This document shows, in pieces, positions 31,644 through 41,899 of a stretch of DNA of 64,000 bases. The notes under the pieces were generated by a model, which saw only the letters and a list, made by a program, of their open reading frames with translations, was not told where the DNA came from and searched no databases. Each line of letters starts with the position of its first letter. Within the stretch, counting starts at the first letter, position 1. Position numbers and translations under genes: made by a program. The stretch comes from Saccharomycopsis malanga (Eukaryota; Ascomycota; Saccharomycetes; Ascoideales; Saccharomycopsidaceae), in NCBI GenBank assembly GCA_004014935.1, contig CP025325.1:2046001-2110000 (forward strand). Reading direction: 5' to 3'.

Positions 31644-33613
31644 ATGCCCTCTGATAATAACGTTCATCGTATGTGTTAATTTTTCTTGCTTTCTACACTG
31701 GTTTTATTTTTGTTTCTCCATTTTCTTTATATTTATATTATTATGTTTATTTATATCTCTCCCTTTCATATCACATGTTGAACTTTAATTAAACTAACAC
31801 CTCAACAGTCATTAGCCGACTACAAAGTGCTAGCTCTGCTTTTCCACCATCGCCGAGCTCCCTTCTAGTTTCTGCCTCGGCAAACAAAATCAGTTCGTCA
31901 GCTAGAACGATGCAGAGCAGTTTTCAGAACAACAGGTCCGCTCTTAACAGCAATAACAAGTTGCAGCCTACCAACAAGCTTAATATGAATGACAACTTCT
32001 GCCCTGTAATCAAAACATCCAAAACATGGGTTCTTCCTCCCAGACCAAAACCAGGTAGAAAACCTTCACCTAATAGTGCCCATAACAATGATTCTAGAAG
32101 AAGAAAAAACAAGAACACTAGCGCATCCAGTAACAAACTGTCTTGTTCTCAAAACACTCACCGTACGTCAAACAATCAAGTAAAACAAACAAAACCACAA
32201 TCCAAAGCTCCTTTGCCTTTATCTACCCCACCTTCAGCAACTCCCACTGCAACTGCAACACCAACTGCAATAGTGCCAACTACTGATGCAGAAGTATTAC
32301 TTGAAAACGAATTGCGTAAGGCTACTCAAGAAAACTCAATTTTGAAAATTGAGCTTTCCAAACTTGTCAGCGATTTGAAATCTTTAAGACAACAGGTAAC
32401 CACCAAGATTGATAATGAAAGCGCGTCGGCTTCGTCCTCTGTGCCTAGCACTGCATTCAATTCTGTAATCAATTCCGGCACAACCACCAATGCCACTACT
32501 CCTTCGTCAACTCCTGTAGTGTCTGCTACTTCCACTTTAGATAGTCCCCTTCCTAATGCGTCTTCCTCGAGTGCTGGTAACTCGACTAAGATAACTTCTG
32601 ACACTGTTGATGATGGAATGAGAAGCAGATCTCAATCTCCGCATGCTCATTTCGTGAACTTTCAGTTATTAACATCTGAAGATAGCTCAATGTCTTCTAA
32701 CTGTGTTGATTCCGATCATGAGTTTGAGTCTATAAGCAGAAAAAGAACTCACGAGATTTTGGAGTTTGATAGCAACGATGATGAGTATGATGATGATTTT
32801 GGTAATTATGGTTTCGCATCGTACCATGACCATGCTGATCCATTTAGCAAGCACATGAAACTTTCTAAATCTTCAATCAATGACCATTTGAAGACTTTGG
32901 ATCTTGTGGAAGATGACGATTCTCAACGCGCGTTATCTATTGCCAACCCACCAACTTCTGTAGTTCCTACGTCCACCGCCAGTAATTTCTTTGACGATTT
33001 CATTATTGAGAATGATGATGATGATGAAGAGGAGGAAGAGGAAGGAAATAGCAAAGAAACAAAAGCAAAAATGAGTTTGAGTGAGTCATACGATTCAAAA
33101 ACTCCTGGATCAAATAATGATGATACCGCAACTATTATGTCGAGTTCAACATCCACGGTTCCTTCGTTGATTTCATCAAATTCGTCCCTTGTTTCTCTGA
33201 CTAATGATCTCAACAACTTGTTTTTGTTCAATCCAGCAAAGTCAAGAGACCACCATACTCAATCCTTATTTTTTGATAGCGCCCTGTCAAAAACAGGTGC
33301 TGGTACTGGCATCGGCGCCATGAGCTTCGGGGGTTCAATGTTATCAAAACATAGTACGTTGAACTCAGAGTTGGAAGATGACATTGTCATTGTGAATTCG
33401 GAGAACATCACCGGTTCGAACAGTACCAATGGCACTGACATCACCAAACCGGCCCGCAGTACGCGTAAATGTGATGTGGATTATGAAACATATTTTAACA
33501 AGGTCATTGACTTACCAAATGGAGGTGATGGTGCCCTATCATTAGATTTTGTTGATGGTGCCAGCCTGGACGACGCAATAGACTTTACGTTTTTTAACAT
33601 TAGTAACGAGTAA
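31644..33613 (+). CDS. HAP4-like transcription factor with leucine zipper, spliced
   Basis: Exons 31644-31668 and 31809-33613 join in frame to 609 aa. The diagnostic element is the Hap4 motif SKTWVLPPRPKPGRKPS (about residues 79-95), which in Hap4 family members contacts the CCAAT-binding Hap2/3/5 complex. A basic patch (SRRRKNKN) follows, and about 75 residues later a leucine zipper-like coiled coil (LENELRKATQENSILKIELS). The rest is Ser/Thr/Asn/Asp-rich with acidic stretches typical of activation domains. CTG-clade yeasts have several such factors (Hap41, Hap42, Hap43), regulating respiration and iron use; I cannot tell which this is. An internal ATG at 31910 would give 567 aa if exon 1 were only leader. 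Confidence 0.82.
31669..31808 (+). other. intron of the HAP4-like gene
   Basis: 140 nt. 5' site GTATGT at 31669, branch-type AACTAAC shortly before the 3' site CAACAG ending at 31808. The joined frame (MPSDNNVHLISRLQSASSAF...) is open into the main ORF. Confidence 0.75.
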
Positions 33614-34932
33614 ACATAAAAGCATGTTTTTTCCTTTTAGTATTTACATTTGATTTACACTTTATGAATGATTTTTATGATTTTCTACTTCTTGTAGGCT
33701 TAACATAGTACTGGGAATGTATACTTTTTGGGTATCAAAAAGCAGATCAGATTATCTTTGAAAGATGATCAATTTTCTCCATATCCAAACTCTATATGCT
33801 GCGCTTTGAGCGCCTTTGGTGTAGAATTGTTTGATTGTATACTGTAATTCATCTTGAGTACTAGTTTTTTTGGTAATTGAAAAATGTACTATCATTTTCA
33901 TTTTGAAAAAAGTTTGTATTAAGCATAGAAGATTGTTTAAAGCTATAAATAACGTTAAGTATCACAAAACCTTATGCCAATTTGGCTCATTCAGCATGCA
34001 ATATTTTTGCTTTTTTTCTATAATATGATTTCGTTAAATAGCTGAGCAAGAGCGTAATAATAATGCATTTCTCAGAGACCAAGTAAAGGAAAAAAAAAAG
34101 ATCAAAAATAGAGTTACTGCTGCTAAAAATCTTTATTATTTTTTTCCCAAATAGTAACTTAAAAGTTCTAAAAGCAACTTTTAAGTTTTTTTTCATATAG
34201 TCTTCGATTTAATGTCAAGTTGAACAAATTAAAGGTTTACGTAGTTGAACTTATCATATATATAGAGATGGGAGGATTAAACGTGTATGTTATGACTTTA
34301 TAATATTGAAGTTCTTTAAATTTTATTTTTTGATTTTATAATTAAAACTTTACATTCATTGCATTCAAAATTTTGCATTTGGATACACTTTTAGACACAG
34401 CTTATGTGCTTACCAAAAGTATTATTTTTTCAGCCTTTTTTATCCATCAATTACGCATATAGACACTACTTTTGAAAAAGCTTAAAAACTATGTAAAACA
34501 CCATCACCACTTGCATGTCCCGTCAAAATTTCAAATTTTTATAAAGTACTTTGCATCTATACTACAACATCAGCTACTAAAGCAATAAAATAGTCAATAC
34601 TTGAAAAAATCAACTTTCCAAAATTAACTACGAGTGGAGCCGATAGCTTCAGTACGAGTCAATTTGTGCCTAGGAAATATTACGAAACGTTTGTTATATT
34701 ACCAAACATTCTTATATATTTGCAGAAAAAGAGTTACCATTAAAACCTCACTGGAAGACCGTATAAGGAAGGTATCAGTTAATTTCAATTACGAGCCCCT
34801 TCGCGATCGTATGCTGCACCGAATGTACGACAGGAGCGAAGAGTTTATTTAAGTTGATTTTTCAACATTAACCAGTATTATTAATTCATTTTCCAATATT
34901 ATAGTGGTTAACATCTATTACAATAGTAGAAA
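33614..34932. other. intergenic between HAP4-like gene and ERG24
   Basis: 1.3 kb, very AT-rich with poly-T runs. It contains a possible two-exon small gene (34268-34852, listed). GATCGTATGC at about 34806 and CCGTATA at about 34759 are near matches to the sterol element TCGTATA upstream of ERG24, too weak to call. Confidence 0.4.
34268..34852 (+). CDS. possible two-exon small protein, unrecognised
   Basis: ATG at 34268 (exon 34268-34284) is followed by a perfect 5' site GTATGT at 34285. A 3' site TTGCAG ends at 34725, opening exon 34726-34852. The join is in frame and gives 47 aa (MGGLNVKRVTIKTSLEDRIR...), strongly charged and ending EEFI. There is no good TACTAAC branch point near the 3' site (only ACCAAAC), and a TATA-like run abuts the ATG. 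Treat as a hypothesis; no family recognised. Confidence 0.25.
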
Positions 34933-36249
34933 ATGCCGGTACTCAATCCATTAACCAAGGATCGTGAGTTTGGTGGCTCTATGGGTGCATTTTTCATCAC
35001 TACAGGTTTACCAACATTGATTGTATTGTTTTATTTTCTATGCAATGAATCTTATGTGATCGATGGTGTTTCTTTAGATATGAATGCTGTTAAGACCCAA
35101 ATTCTTGAGGCTGATTGGTACGATTTGGCTTTTAATTCTTCGGTATGGAAATTTTACCTTTCCTGGTTTTTTGGCATACTTTTGCTTGATTTGGTGGTTC
35201 CTGGTCAGAAAATTCAAGGCGTGACGTTAAGAGACAATACCAGGTTAACATATAAAATCAACGGATTGCATTTTCTGTTGATCCTTACAAGTGCTTTGCT
35301 TACTAGAGGTTATTTGTGTGGGTGGTATTATCCCGAACTTGATTTTTTGTACGAAAAATTCTTGTCATTGGCAATTATCTCCATAATATTTGCTTTTGGT
35401 TTGGCTACCTTTGTCTACATTTACTCCTTTATACCTCTTAGGCACCCAAACGGTTTCAAGACCAAGGAAAGAATTTTATCGATAAACGGAAACTCCGAAA
35501 GTGCATTTTATAATTGGTTCATCGGCCGGGAGCTTAACCCTAGAATTGGTCCTATCGATATCAAACTATTTTGCGAGTTGAAACCAGGCTTGCTTTTATG
35601 GTTGTTGCTTAACTTGTCTTGTGTTCATCGTCAATATTGGACTCAGCACAATATTAGTGACTCTTTGTTACTAGTAAACTTTTTACAATTGTTCTATATC
35701 TTTGACGGTGTATTAAACGAAGCCGGTGTAGTTTCTATGATTGATATCACCACCGATGGGTTCGGTTTTATGCTCGCTTTTGGAGATTTATCACTTGTGC
35801 CTTTTACGTATTGCTTGCAGTCAAGATACTTATCGCTCAAACCGGTTCACCTTGGTACTGCAGCCTGCTTTGCAATCACCGGTTTGATGGTCTTAGGCTA
35901 TCATATTTTCCACCTGTCAAACCAACAAAAATCTGATTGGAAGTCTGGAAAAATTGACCACTCAAAATATGACTATATAAAAACACGTACAGGCTCAAAA
36001 CTTCTTTGCTCAGGTTGGTGGGGCTTGTCGCAACATATTAACTATTTTGGTGATTGGATCATCAGTTGGTCCTGGTGCTTATGTACAGGATTCAATACCC
36101 CTTTAACTTATTACTATGTATGTTACTTTGCTGGCTTGTTGTTGCACCGCCAGCAGCGAGACGAAGCTAAATGCTCTGCAAAGTATGGCGAAAAATGGAT
36201 CGAATACAAGAAAAAAGTACCGTACAAGATTGTTCCTTACATTTATTAG
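34933..36249 (+). CDS. ERG24: Erg24, sterol C-14 reductase
   Basis: 438 aa, same length as S. cerevisiae Erg24. It reduces the C14=C15 bond left after lanosterol demethylation, using NADPH, in the ER membrane. Multi-pass protein with family blocks LTYKINGLH, GNSESAFYNWFIGRELNPR, IDIKLFCELKPG, VLNEAGVVSMIDITTDGFGF, FGDLSLVPFTYCLQSRYL, LLCSGWWGLSQHINYFGDW and the C-terminal LLHRQQRDEAKCSAKYGEKW ending in VPYKIVPYIY. ERG3-like or Erg4 reductases lack the GRELNPR/DITTDGFGF combination. Start ATG at 34933 aligns with the family start. Contains an in-frame CTG in the first TM region. VMA21 follows in the same direction. Confidence 0.96.
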   Translation: MPVLNPLTKDREFGGSMGAFFITTGLPTLIVLFYFLCNESYVIDGVSLDMNAVKTQILEADWYDLAFNSSVWKFYLSWFFGILLLDLVVPGQKIQGVTLRDNTRLTYKINGLHFLLILTSALLTRGYLCGWYYPELDFLYEKFLSLAIISIIFAFGLATFVYIYSFIPLRHPNGFKTKERILSINGNSESAFYNWFIGRELNPRIGPIDIKLFCELKPGLLLWLLLNLSCVHRQYWTQHNISDSLLLVNFLQLFYIFDGVLNEAGVVSMIDITTDGFGFMLAFGDLSLVPFTYCLQSRYLSLKPVHLGTAACFAITGLMVLGYHIFHLSNQQKSDWKSGKIDHSKYDYIKTRTGSKLLCSGWWGLSQHINYFGDWIISWSWCLCTGFNTPLTYYYVCYFAGLLLHRQQRDEAKCSAKYGEKWIEYKKKVPYKIVPYIY

Positions 36250-36856
36250 TCCACTGACGAAACTACGCTAATATTATATAAAGGTAATGAGCTTGAGCCT
36301 ATTGCTGTGCGTACAGTTTCCGGCTATAATAATAAACCAAAAATAAATAATCATAAACTCCGATAGCCATTTGGCAATATATTCAACTTATAATGTACAA
36401 ATTTAATCATTTATATACTATAAAAGTACAATTGTAAAAGTTTATAGCCCTGAATTTTAAACATAGGATTGTAATTATTTCATTATCTTTTTTCCATTCC
36501 CATTTTTTGATATATTTACCTTCAGTATTTAGTCTCATGATGCTTAACAACTATCATGTTTTGCACCCGATAAGTCAACCAGGTCATATAAACATGAAGC
36601 TGATTTTTTCTCAAATTGTTATGTAACTTTTACAGATTAACGCATTGTTAATATATTTTCATCGACAATCCAGTCTTGGATCTGTTCAGCCCATGCTTGG
36701 CTACTAATATACAGAAAAAGTCACATGCCTAATACTAATTTAATTTTTCAGCGTGAAAGGAGTAAAATGTTCAAAATAGCCATAATAAAGACCATCCATC
36801 AACCATCTAAGATTGATAATTTAAACTACGATATAATACTAAGGGGCGCAAAAAAA
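36250..36856. other. intergenic ERG24 to VMA21
   Basis: 600 bp of AT-rich DNA: ERG24 3' flank and VMA21 promoter. No element recognised. Confidence 0.5.
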
Positions 36857-37309
36857 ATGGCTGTTGATATTCCAAGGTATGTTGTTTTTATTTTGGATCG
36901 TGCTATATAGAGTACCAGTATGCCAATGTTATGAATATATTGTTATTCACCTAATGATACAAATATCCTAGTCATATGAAAATAATACTATACGTGAATA
37001 ACCGTACAAGCTGCTTTGTTTTGTTTGAAACAGCTGCAAAAAAATAATCAAATAACTTTTTGTAGTGTTACGACAATTCACTAACATCCTCATAGAGAAG
37101 TGATCCAAAAATTGGTGTTTTTCACCGTGGCAATGATAACCTTTCCACTAGTCGTCTTCTTTCTTCTCCAGTCAATTACCGACAACACATTAATCTCAGG
37201 TGGTGCTGCCGCTTTGGCCGCAAATGTTGTTTTGATCGGTTACTTAATTGTAGCGTTTACTGAAGACATACCGGCTAAGAGTGAGAAAGACACGAAGAAA
37301 GAAAAGTAG
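36857..37309 (+). CDS. VMA21: Vma21, V-ATPase Vo assembly chaperone, spliced
   Basis: Exons 36857-36876 and 37096-37309 give 77 aa, exactly the S. cerevisiae length. Vma21 is an ER membrane chaperone that assembles the Vo sector of the vacuolar H+-ATPase. Exon 1 gives MAVDIP and the first two bases of Arg, joining [11 protein letters not shown] in exon 2, in line with MAVDVPRAVINKLMLFT in S. cerevisiae. Two TM helices follow (about 13-33 and 42-61) with [20 protein letters not shown] between. The C-terminus KKEK is a dilysine ER-retrieval signal. Without splicing the downstream frame has only a GTG start. Confidence 0.95.
36877..37095 (+). other. VMA21: VMA21 intron
   Basis: 219 nt. GTATGT at 36877, branch CACTAAC about 14 nt before the 3' TAG ending at 37095. 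Inside are 8-bp inverted arms TTATTCAC (36943-36950) and GTGAATAA (36994-37001). Confidence 0.93.
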
Positions 37310-37561
37310 ATATGCTACATTTTGTCAATGTTACTAATTTGAATTTTTATCGCTGATATCATGAACTAATGTTACGACTATTTTATTTGATTTGTAAATT
37401 ATTACGTATTATGTAGGTTACACTCGCTCTTTTGTCGAGGGTTTTCATAAAAAACACAATAATTAACAAGTTTATTACCAGAAACAAATTGATTAAAAAC
37501 AAAAAGCCAACACTATAATTAACAGAATTAAACCATGATAATAACGGAAATACAAATATCA

Positions 37562-39418
37562 TTAATTTTTGCCCAACTTCTTCTTGGCTTTTTCGAGCTT
37601 CCGTTTCTTTTCCTGTAACTTCTTTGATCGGTCTTCTTTCTGTTTGTTGCTGTACTCCATCTTCTTGTAAAGCTTTTTCTGTTTGTTACTCATCATGATC
37701 TTTTTCATGTCTTTTTCTTCTTGAGCTTCTTTCTCCTCCTTCGACAAACTAGAATGTTTTCTTTTTTTAGAAATAGGCTTTTTAGCGTTATCTTGTTGTT
37801 CCTTTTCAGTATACTTGACACCCTTTGCTTCTAACTCCAATTCCTTTTGAGCAGCAATCTCTTCATCATCTTCCTCTCCATCATCTTCAGCTTCGTCTTC
37901 TTCAGCTTCATCTTCATCTTCGTCTTCTTCAACTTCAACTTCATCCTCTTCAACTTCGTCTTCTTCCTCTCCTTCAACGGCCTTCTCGGCACTGACAGCA
38001 TTAGGATCATATCCACCAGCATCGCCCCATGGAGATAAATGTGGTGGCAAGGTTTCACCAGGAGCGTATTCGCTCACTGGTAACAACTCTTGTTTGTTAA
38101 TACAATCAAATATCCATTGTGGTTGAATGTAGGTTCTTCCAGCCACTTTGTTTTTAATTGCAGGACGGTCAGTGATTTGATGAGTAATGTTAGCATTTGA
38201 AAGTAGTTTTTCTCTCTCATCAAAATTAGAAAGCCCATCTAACGCAATCTCAGAAATGATTCTGCCACTAAATGAAAGGATCAAAAACTCCAAGATTTCA
38301 ACACTGACTTCTCTACCAACGAAAAAAGTAAAGTTTTTAAATAATTGTTTAGTTGGATCTTCGCCATTGGCATCTGTGTTTTGAGGTTGGAATAACTCAT
38401 CAGCAAATGTCTTTTTGTTAGTAGCTTCAAAAGAATCTAATTTGTTTTCCTTGTCCTCATCTTCATCATCATCTCCTTCAACATTGTCATTAGCCTCATC
38501 ATCATTAGCTTTCAATGCTTTATTGATCTCTACAGTATCCAAAGCCTCCGCTTCAATATTCTTACCATCAACAACACCAGCATTAGTATCCTCCTGAGCT
38601 ACACCATTGCTTTTCTTCAACTCCAAAATGTAGGTGGTCAAACCACTGAACACTTTGCTTTGGGCATCGTCAATCTTTGGTGGGTAGACCAAGTTAGCAT
38701 CCTTGTACAACTTGAAAAGAACAAATTTGAGCAAGGTCACATAGAACTCCAAAAATGTGAGCATAATTCTGAAATCAATATCACTTGGAATATTTTGTGG
38801 GAACTTAAAAGGACTCAACCAAATTATTTCTTGTCCACGGACCTTTGCGCTGTAATAAACGCCCTTAATTGATACAAAAACTTTCGTTAAAAGTTTCTCT
38901 TTGGCCAAATAAGCAGTCCATTGATTAGAGATCTTTTTACAGTCATCAACAACCTTGGCACTAAGTTTGTCGGTAGCTGGCATGTTAGCAAATAAAAAGA
39001 TCATGTTCAATGCATCATCCAAATCCTTCAAAGAGTCAACAAAAGTTGGGTATCTTTCCTTGATTACTTGATCCAACTTGTAAGCTGGTTTACGGGAATC
39101 TAATCTCTTAGCATCGCCAATCTCACCTTTAGAAATAGCCTTGTTCAACTTTTTAGAAAAGGTCTTATGCTCTCTAAATTTTTGCAAAATCGGTTCATGA
39201 AGCAAATACTGAATATCCTTGGTATAGTAAAACGTCACAGGCTTAGTTGAGCCCTTGTTAGCCTTCTTCTTATTTCTTGGTTCTCTTGGATAAATACCTT
39301 TGAATATACAAAGTCTTCTGAAATCCGCCAAGGACACCTGAAGACGCTTGATCGCTTGTGTTCTGGTAATGAAGTTCTTAGCATTACCAGAAGTACCTCT
39401 CTTCTTTATCTTAGCCAT
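37562..39418 (-). CDS. NOP7: Nop7 (pescadillo), 60S ribosome biogenesis factor
   Basis: 618 aa (605 in S. cerevisiae). Nop7 forms the PeBoW complex with Erb1 and Ytm1 for 27S pre-rRNA processing in the nucleolus. The conserved N-terminal pescadillo domain begins [20 protein letters not shown] and contains [15 protein letters not shown] and [25 protein letters not shown] domain covers roughly 350-450 ([19 protein letters not shown], with [19 protein letters not shown]). An acidic run of Glu/Asp follows, then a Lys-rich coiled-coil tail that can act as a nucleolar signal. An extra acidic insert ([20 protein letters not shown]) precedes the BRCT. PAC and RRPE motifs lie upstream. Start ATG at 39418. 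Confidence 0.96.
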   Translation of the reverse strand: MAKIKKRGTSGNAKNFITRTQAIKRLQVSLADFRRLCIFKGIYPREPRNKKKANKGSTKPVTFYYTKDIQYLLHEPILQKFREHKTFSKKLNKAISKGEIGDAKRLDSRKPAYKLDQVIKERYPTFVDSLKDLDDALNMIFLFANMPATDKLSAKVVDDCKKISNQWTAYLAKEKLLTKVFVSIKGVYYSAKVRGQEIIWLSPFKFPQNIPSDIDFRIMLTFLEFYVTLLKFVLFKLYKDANLVYPPKIDDAQSKVFSGLTTYILELKKSNGVAQEDTNAGVVDGKNIEAEALDTVEINKALKANDDEANDNVEGDDDEDEDKENKLDSFEATNKKTFADELFQPQNTDANGEDPTKQLFKNFTFFVGREVSVEILEFLILSFSGRIISEIALDGLSNFDEREKLLSNANITHQITDRPAIKNKVAGRTYIQPQWIFDCINKQELLPVSEYAPGETLPPHLSPWGDAGGYDPNAVSAEKAVEGEEEDEVEEDEVEVEEDEDEDEAEEDEAEDDGEEDDEEIAAQKELELEAKGVKYTEKEQQDNAKKPISKKRKHSSLSKEEKEAQEEKDMKKIMMSNKQKKLYKKMEYSNKQKEDRSKKLQEKKRKLEKAKKKLGKN

Positions 39419-40039
39419 TTTTACCTCACCTCTGTTATGCTTGTAGTATTAATAACAACTACGGTTCTCAGCCTTTATTGTATGAAAAATTTTGTCTATA
39501 TGTATTGCCTAAAAAAAAAATTTTTTTCTCAGCCTGCATCTCATCGTGCCCGTGCTCATAATACCGGTAATGTTTTTAACGGCAGGAACTTTTAGTAAAA
39601 CCTCTCCAAAAGAATTGAATGACAAATGAATTTTTTATTATTACTTGTTGAAGCAAAATGCCTTCATTTAATGACATACAACGTATCAGAATCAAGCACC
39701 ATATGTGTAGGCTCATTTAGTAAGGTACTCAATAATTTTTTATTAAAGTAACTTTTACCTGTATACTTTATTTTGGTACGTAAATAAATAACAGCTAAAT
39801 ACAGTTGTATTATCTACACTTTTTAAATCGCGTCAAAACAGGTAACATCTTGAAGCATTTCACAAGTTTTTATCAGTAGCAAAAGTCATGTTAACTTTAC
39901 CTATAAACGGATATGTATATGTATACGTAGTGCTTATATCAATTTGGGAACATTACAAATTTCACCATTTGACTACCAGCAGTTGTATAACGAATAGCCG
40001 TTTTTATGCTTCTAATAAGAAAGTGTACAGATTAACGCA
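39419..40039. promoter_or_regulatory. divergent promoter NOP7/MED18
   Basis: 620 bp. RRPE-type TGAAAAATTTT at 39483-39493 and PAC-type CGATGAGATG (complement of 39537-39546) lie 65-130 bp upstream of the NOP7 ATG, the usual pair of ribosome-biogenesis promoters in yeasts. Confidence 0.6.
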
Positions 40040-40840
40040 ATGGTTCAACAGTTAAGTTTGGTGGCGACAATTGGAAAGAATGAGTTTAGCCTAACAATAA
40101 ACTCGCTAATAGCCCTCACGGGCCAAAAACCTAAAATCGTCTCCACCCAGAACAGCATATACAAGCCAATCATTGATTTGAAGTACTATCAGAATAGCCA
40201 GGCGATCAATAACTCAATTAATTTAAACCAGATTGAACAATTTCTTATCAAGATCTGTCAGCCCTGGGACATATATAACAGCACGGCTGGTGCAAAAAAT
40301 CCGAACCTTATAGTTAATGAAATTTTGAGAAACGATAACAAGTTATTTATGGAAAAAGTCCAATATGGAGAGATAAATATATGTGATAAGGTGGAAGAAG
40401 ACAAGTTGCAGACGTATAGCTTTCAGATCAGTGACATACCTGCAGCAGGCAAGCGAAAGGTTTCTTCGCAGACGATTTACGAGGTGAACATTAACCAGTC
40501 TCCAAAGCAATTGAATGAATACTTGGCTAATTTAGGTTATACTAACAAACAGTCATACTTAGTAAAAGGCTTGAAGTTTGTATATAGTGGAAATATTATC
40601 TTAGAAATATTTCAAGTGTTTATTGTTGAAAAAAACGGTGACAACGGCAAAACCGTCATTAAGATATTGGATTCAGCCGAAAATTGGTTTCTCAAGGTCT
40701 ACATTAACGTTGCTAAAATAACAGATGTGGGGGGTATTATTAAGGCTACAAATGATTTGATTGCCTTGCAAAAAGAACTCGATGGGTTGATTAAGTTGAA
40801 GATCCCAGAAAGGAGTTGCATGGATTCTAGGGGTGCCTAA
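40040..40840 (+). CDS. MED18: Mediator head subunit 18 (Med18/Srb5)
   Basis: 266 aa (307 in S. cerevisiae, whose protein has a longer central acidic insert). Med18 forms the movable jaw of the Mediator head with Med20 and contacts RNA polymerase II. The start MVQQLSLVATIG matches Srb5 MVQQLSLFGSIG. The strongest block is SFQISDIPAAGKRKVSSQTI. NYLANLGY-like and LKFVYSGNIILEIFQVFIVE form the beta-barrel strands, then LKVYINVAKITDVGGI and the terminal LQKELDGLIKL followed by CMDSRG, as in Srb5 (QSMDSRVA). The start ATG is at 40040. Confidence 0.95.
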   Translation: MVQQLSLVATIGKNEFSLTINSLIALTGQKPKIVSTQNSIYKPIIDLKYYQNSQAINNSINLNQIEQFLIKICQPWDIYNSTAGAKNPNLIVNEILRNDNKLFMEKVQYGEINICDKVEEDKLQTYSFQISDIPAAGKRKVSSQTIYEVNINQSPKQLNEYLANLGYTNKQSYLVKGLKFVYSGNIILEIFQVFIVEKNGDNGKTVIKILDSAENWFLKVYINVAKITDVGGIIKATNDLIALQKELDGLIKLKIPERSCMDSRGA

Positions 40841-41419
40841 CAGTAAGTAACTGTTCATGTATGATCGTTCCTAATACAGAGCCTTGCCATTCTTTCTTTT
40901 ATTAGTTTACTTCGCCAAGCAAGGGTCAAAACTGCTTGCGGTCGTAGTTTTCTGCTGCTATTTTACGTTTGTTTTATTAAAAAATCGACCAAATAATAAA
41001 GCCATTAAGGCCGATAAGCCATCACTAACTTTGGGATAACTGAGCTCATGTTGAAATTTTTGCTCTCTTTTTTGAAGGGCAATGCCTAATCATGAATTCT
41101 CTCGAAACGCTTCCACCAGCTTTTCCAACGCAACTCAATGTATTCATATGCACCCTAACTCAGAGATCATGCGCCACTGCTCTCGGGTACCGTCACTTAC
41201 AAGCTGGACGTGACGAAACGGGGGCGCAAGGTGGACCACACTGGTGGAGCAAGTTACAATAATGTGTGGGCAACCAAGCGAGGGGGGCGATCGAAGACTT
41301 TACTATATATATAGATGGAGAATCCCCCGAATTGCAGATCTTTCAAACTAGTACGTTTATTCATCAATTGTATATTCATCACATTTTTATACATAAACAA
41401 TCAAAATACTTTATACATA
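40841..41419. promoter_or_regulatory. promoter of the glycine-rich protein gene
   Basis: 580 bp. A stress-element core AGGGG lies at 41281-41285 and another G-run at about 41219. A TATA run TATATATATAG is at 41304-41314, about 105 bp before the ATG. Together they fit an inducible, TATA-containing gene. Confidence 0.45.
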
Positions 41420-41899
41420 ATGTCTGCCAACGAATTCTATTCTACAGGAGAACAGGGCAACCGTTCCCAACACTCTAACCAAAATCAACACCAACAGCAA
41501 CAAGATTACGATCCTAATGCTCCAGAAGGCGAAAGAGGTTTTATGGGTGCTGCTGCTGGCTTTGCTGGCGGTGCTTACGCTGCCCAGAAGTACGGTGGTG
41601 GCGGTTTCTGGAAGACTGCCGCTGCTGGTGTTGCATCCAGCATCGTCGGTAGCAAGCTTGAAGACAAGTTTAAGGAACACAAGCATCACAATGAAGGTCA
41701 CCATAACGGTTATGGTGGACAACAAGGTGGATACAGCGGTCAGCAAAGCAACTATGGTGGCAGAGGTTTTGATGGTGCTCCAGAGGGTCATCATGGCAAC
41801 CATGGCGGCCCTCAAGGTGGTCCATTGTATCCAGGCCAAAATCAAGGTGGTTACGGACAACCACAAGGTCCTCCAGGTGGCTACCATGGTGGGTGGTAA
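41420..41899 (+). CDS. small glycine-zipper, Gly/Gln/His-rich protein
   Basis: 159 aa. A Gln/Asn-rich head (NQNQHQQQQ) ends in PNAPEGERG, followed by a hydrophobic glycine-zipper segment GFMGAAAGFAGGAYAAQKYG and GFWKTAAAGVASSIVGSKLE (about 40-78), then KEHKHHNEGHH and a tail of GGQQGGY/GGPQGG-type repeats ending GGYHGGW. Such zippers can insert in or associate with membranes; related small proteins in yeasts are stress-induced and uncharacterised. I chose the ATG at 41420 because the upstream in-frame ATG (41315) abuts the TATA run and so should lie before the transcript start. Function unknown. Confidence 0.75.
   Translation: MSANEFYSTGEQGNRSQHSNQNQHQQQQDYDPNAPEGERGFMGAAAGFAGGAYAAQKYGGGGFWKTAAAGVASSIVGSKLEDKFKEHKHHNEGHHNGYGGQQGGYSGQQSNYGGRGFDGAPEGHHGNHGGPQGGPLYPGQNQGGYGQPQGPPGGYHGGW

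Noticed and set aside
41315-41419. 35-codon N-terminal extension of the glycine-rich protein
   Set aside because: Its ATG lies directly after the TATA run, so it should be upstream of the transcript start; the extension is not like the rest of the protein.
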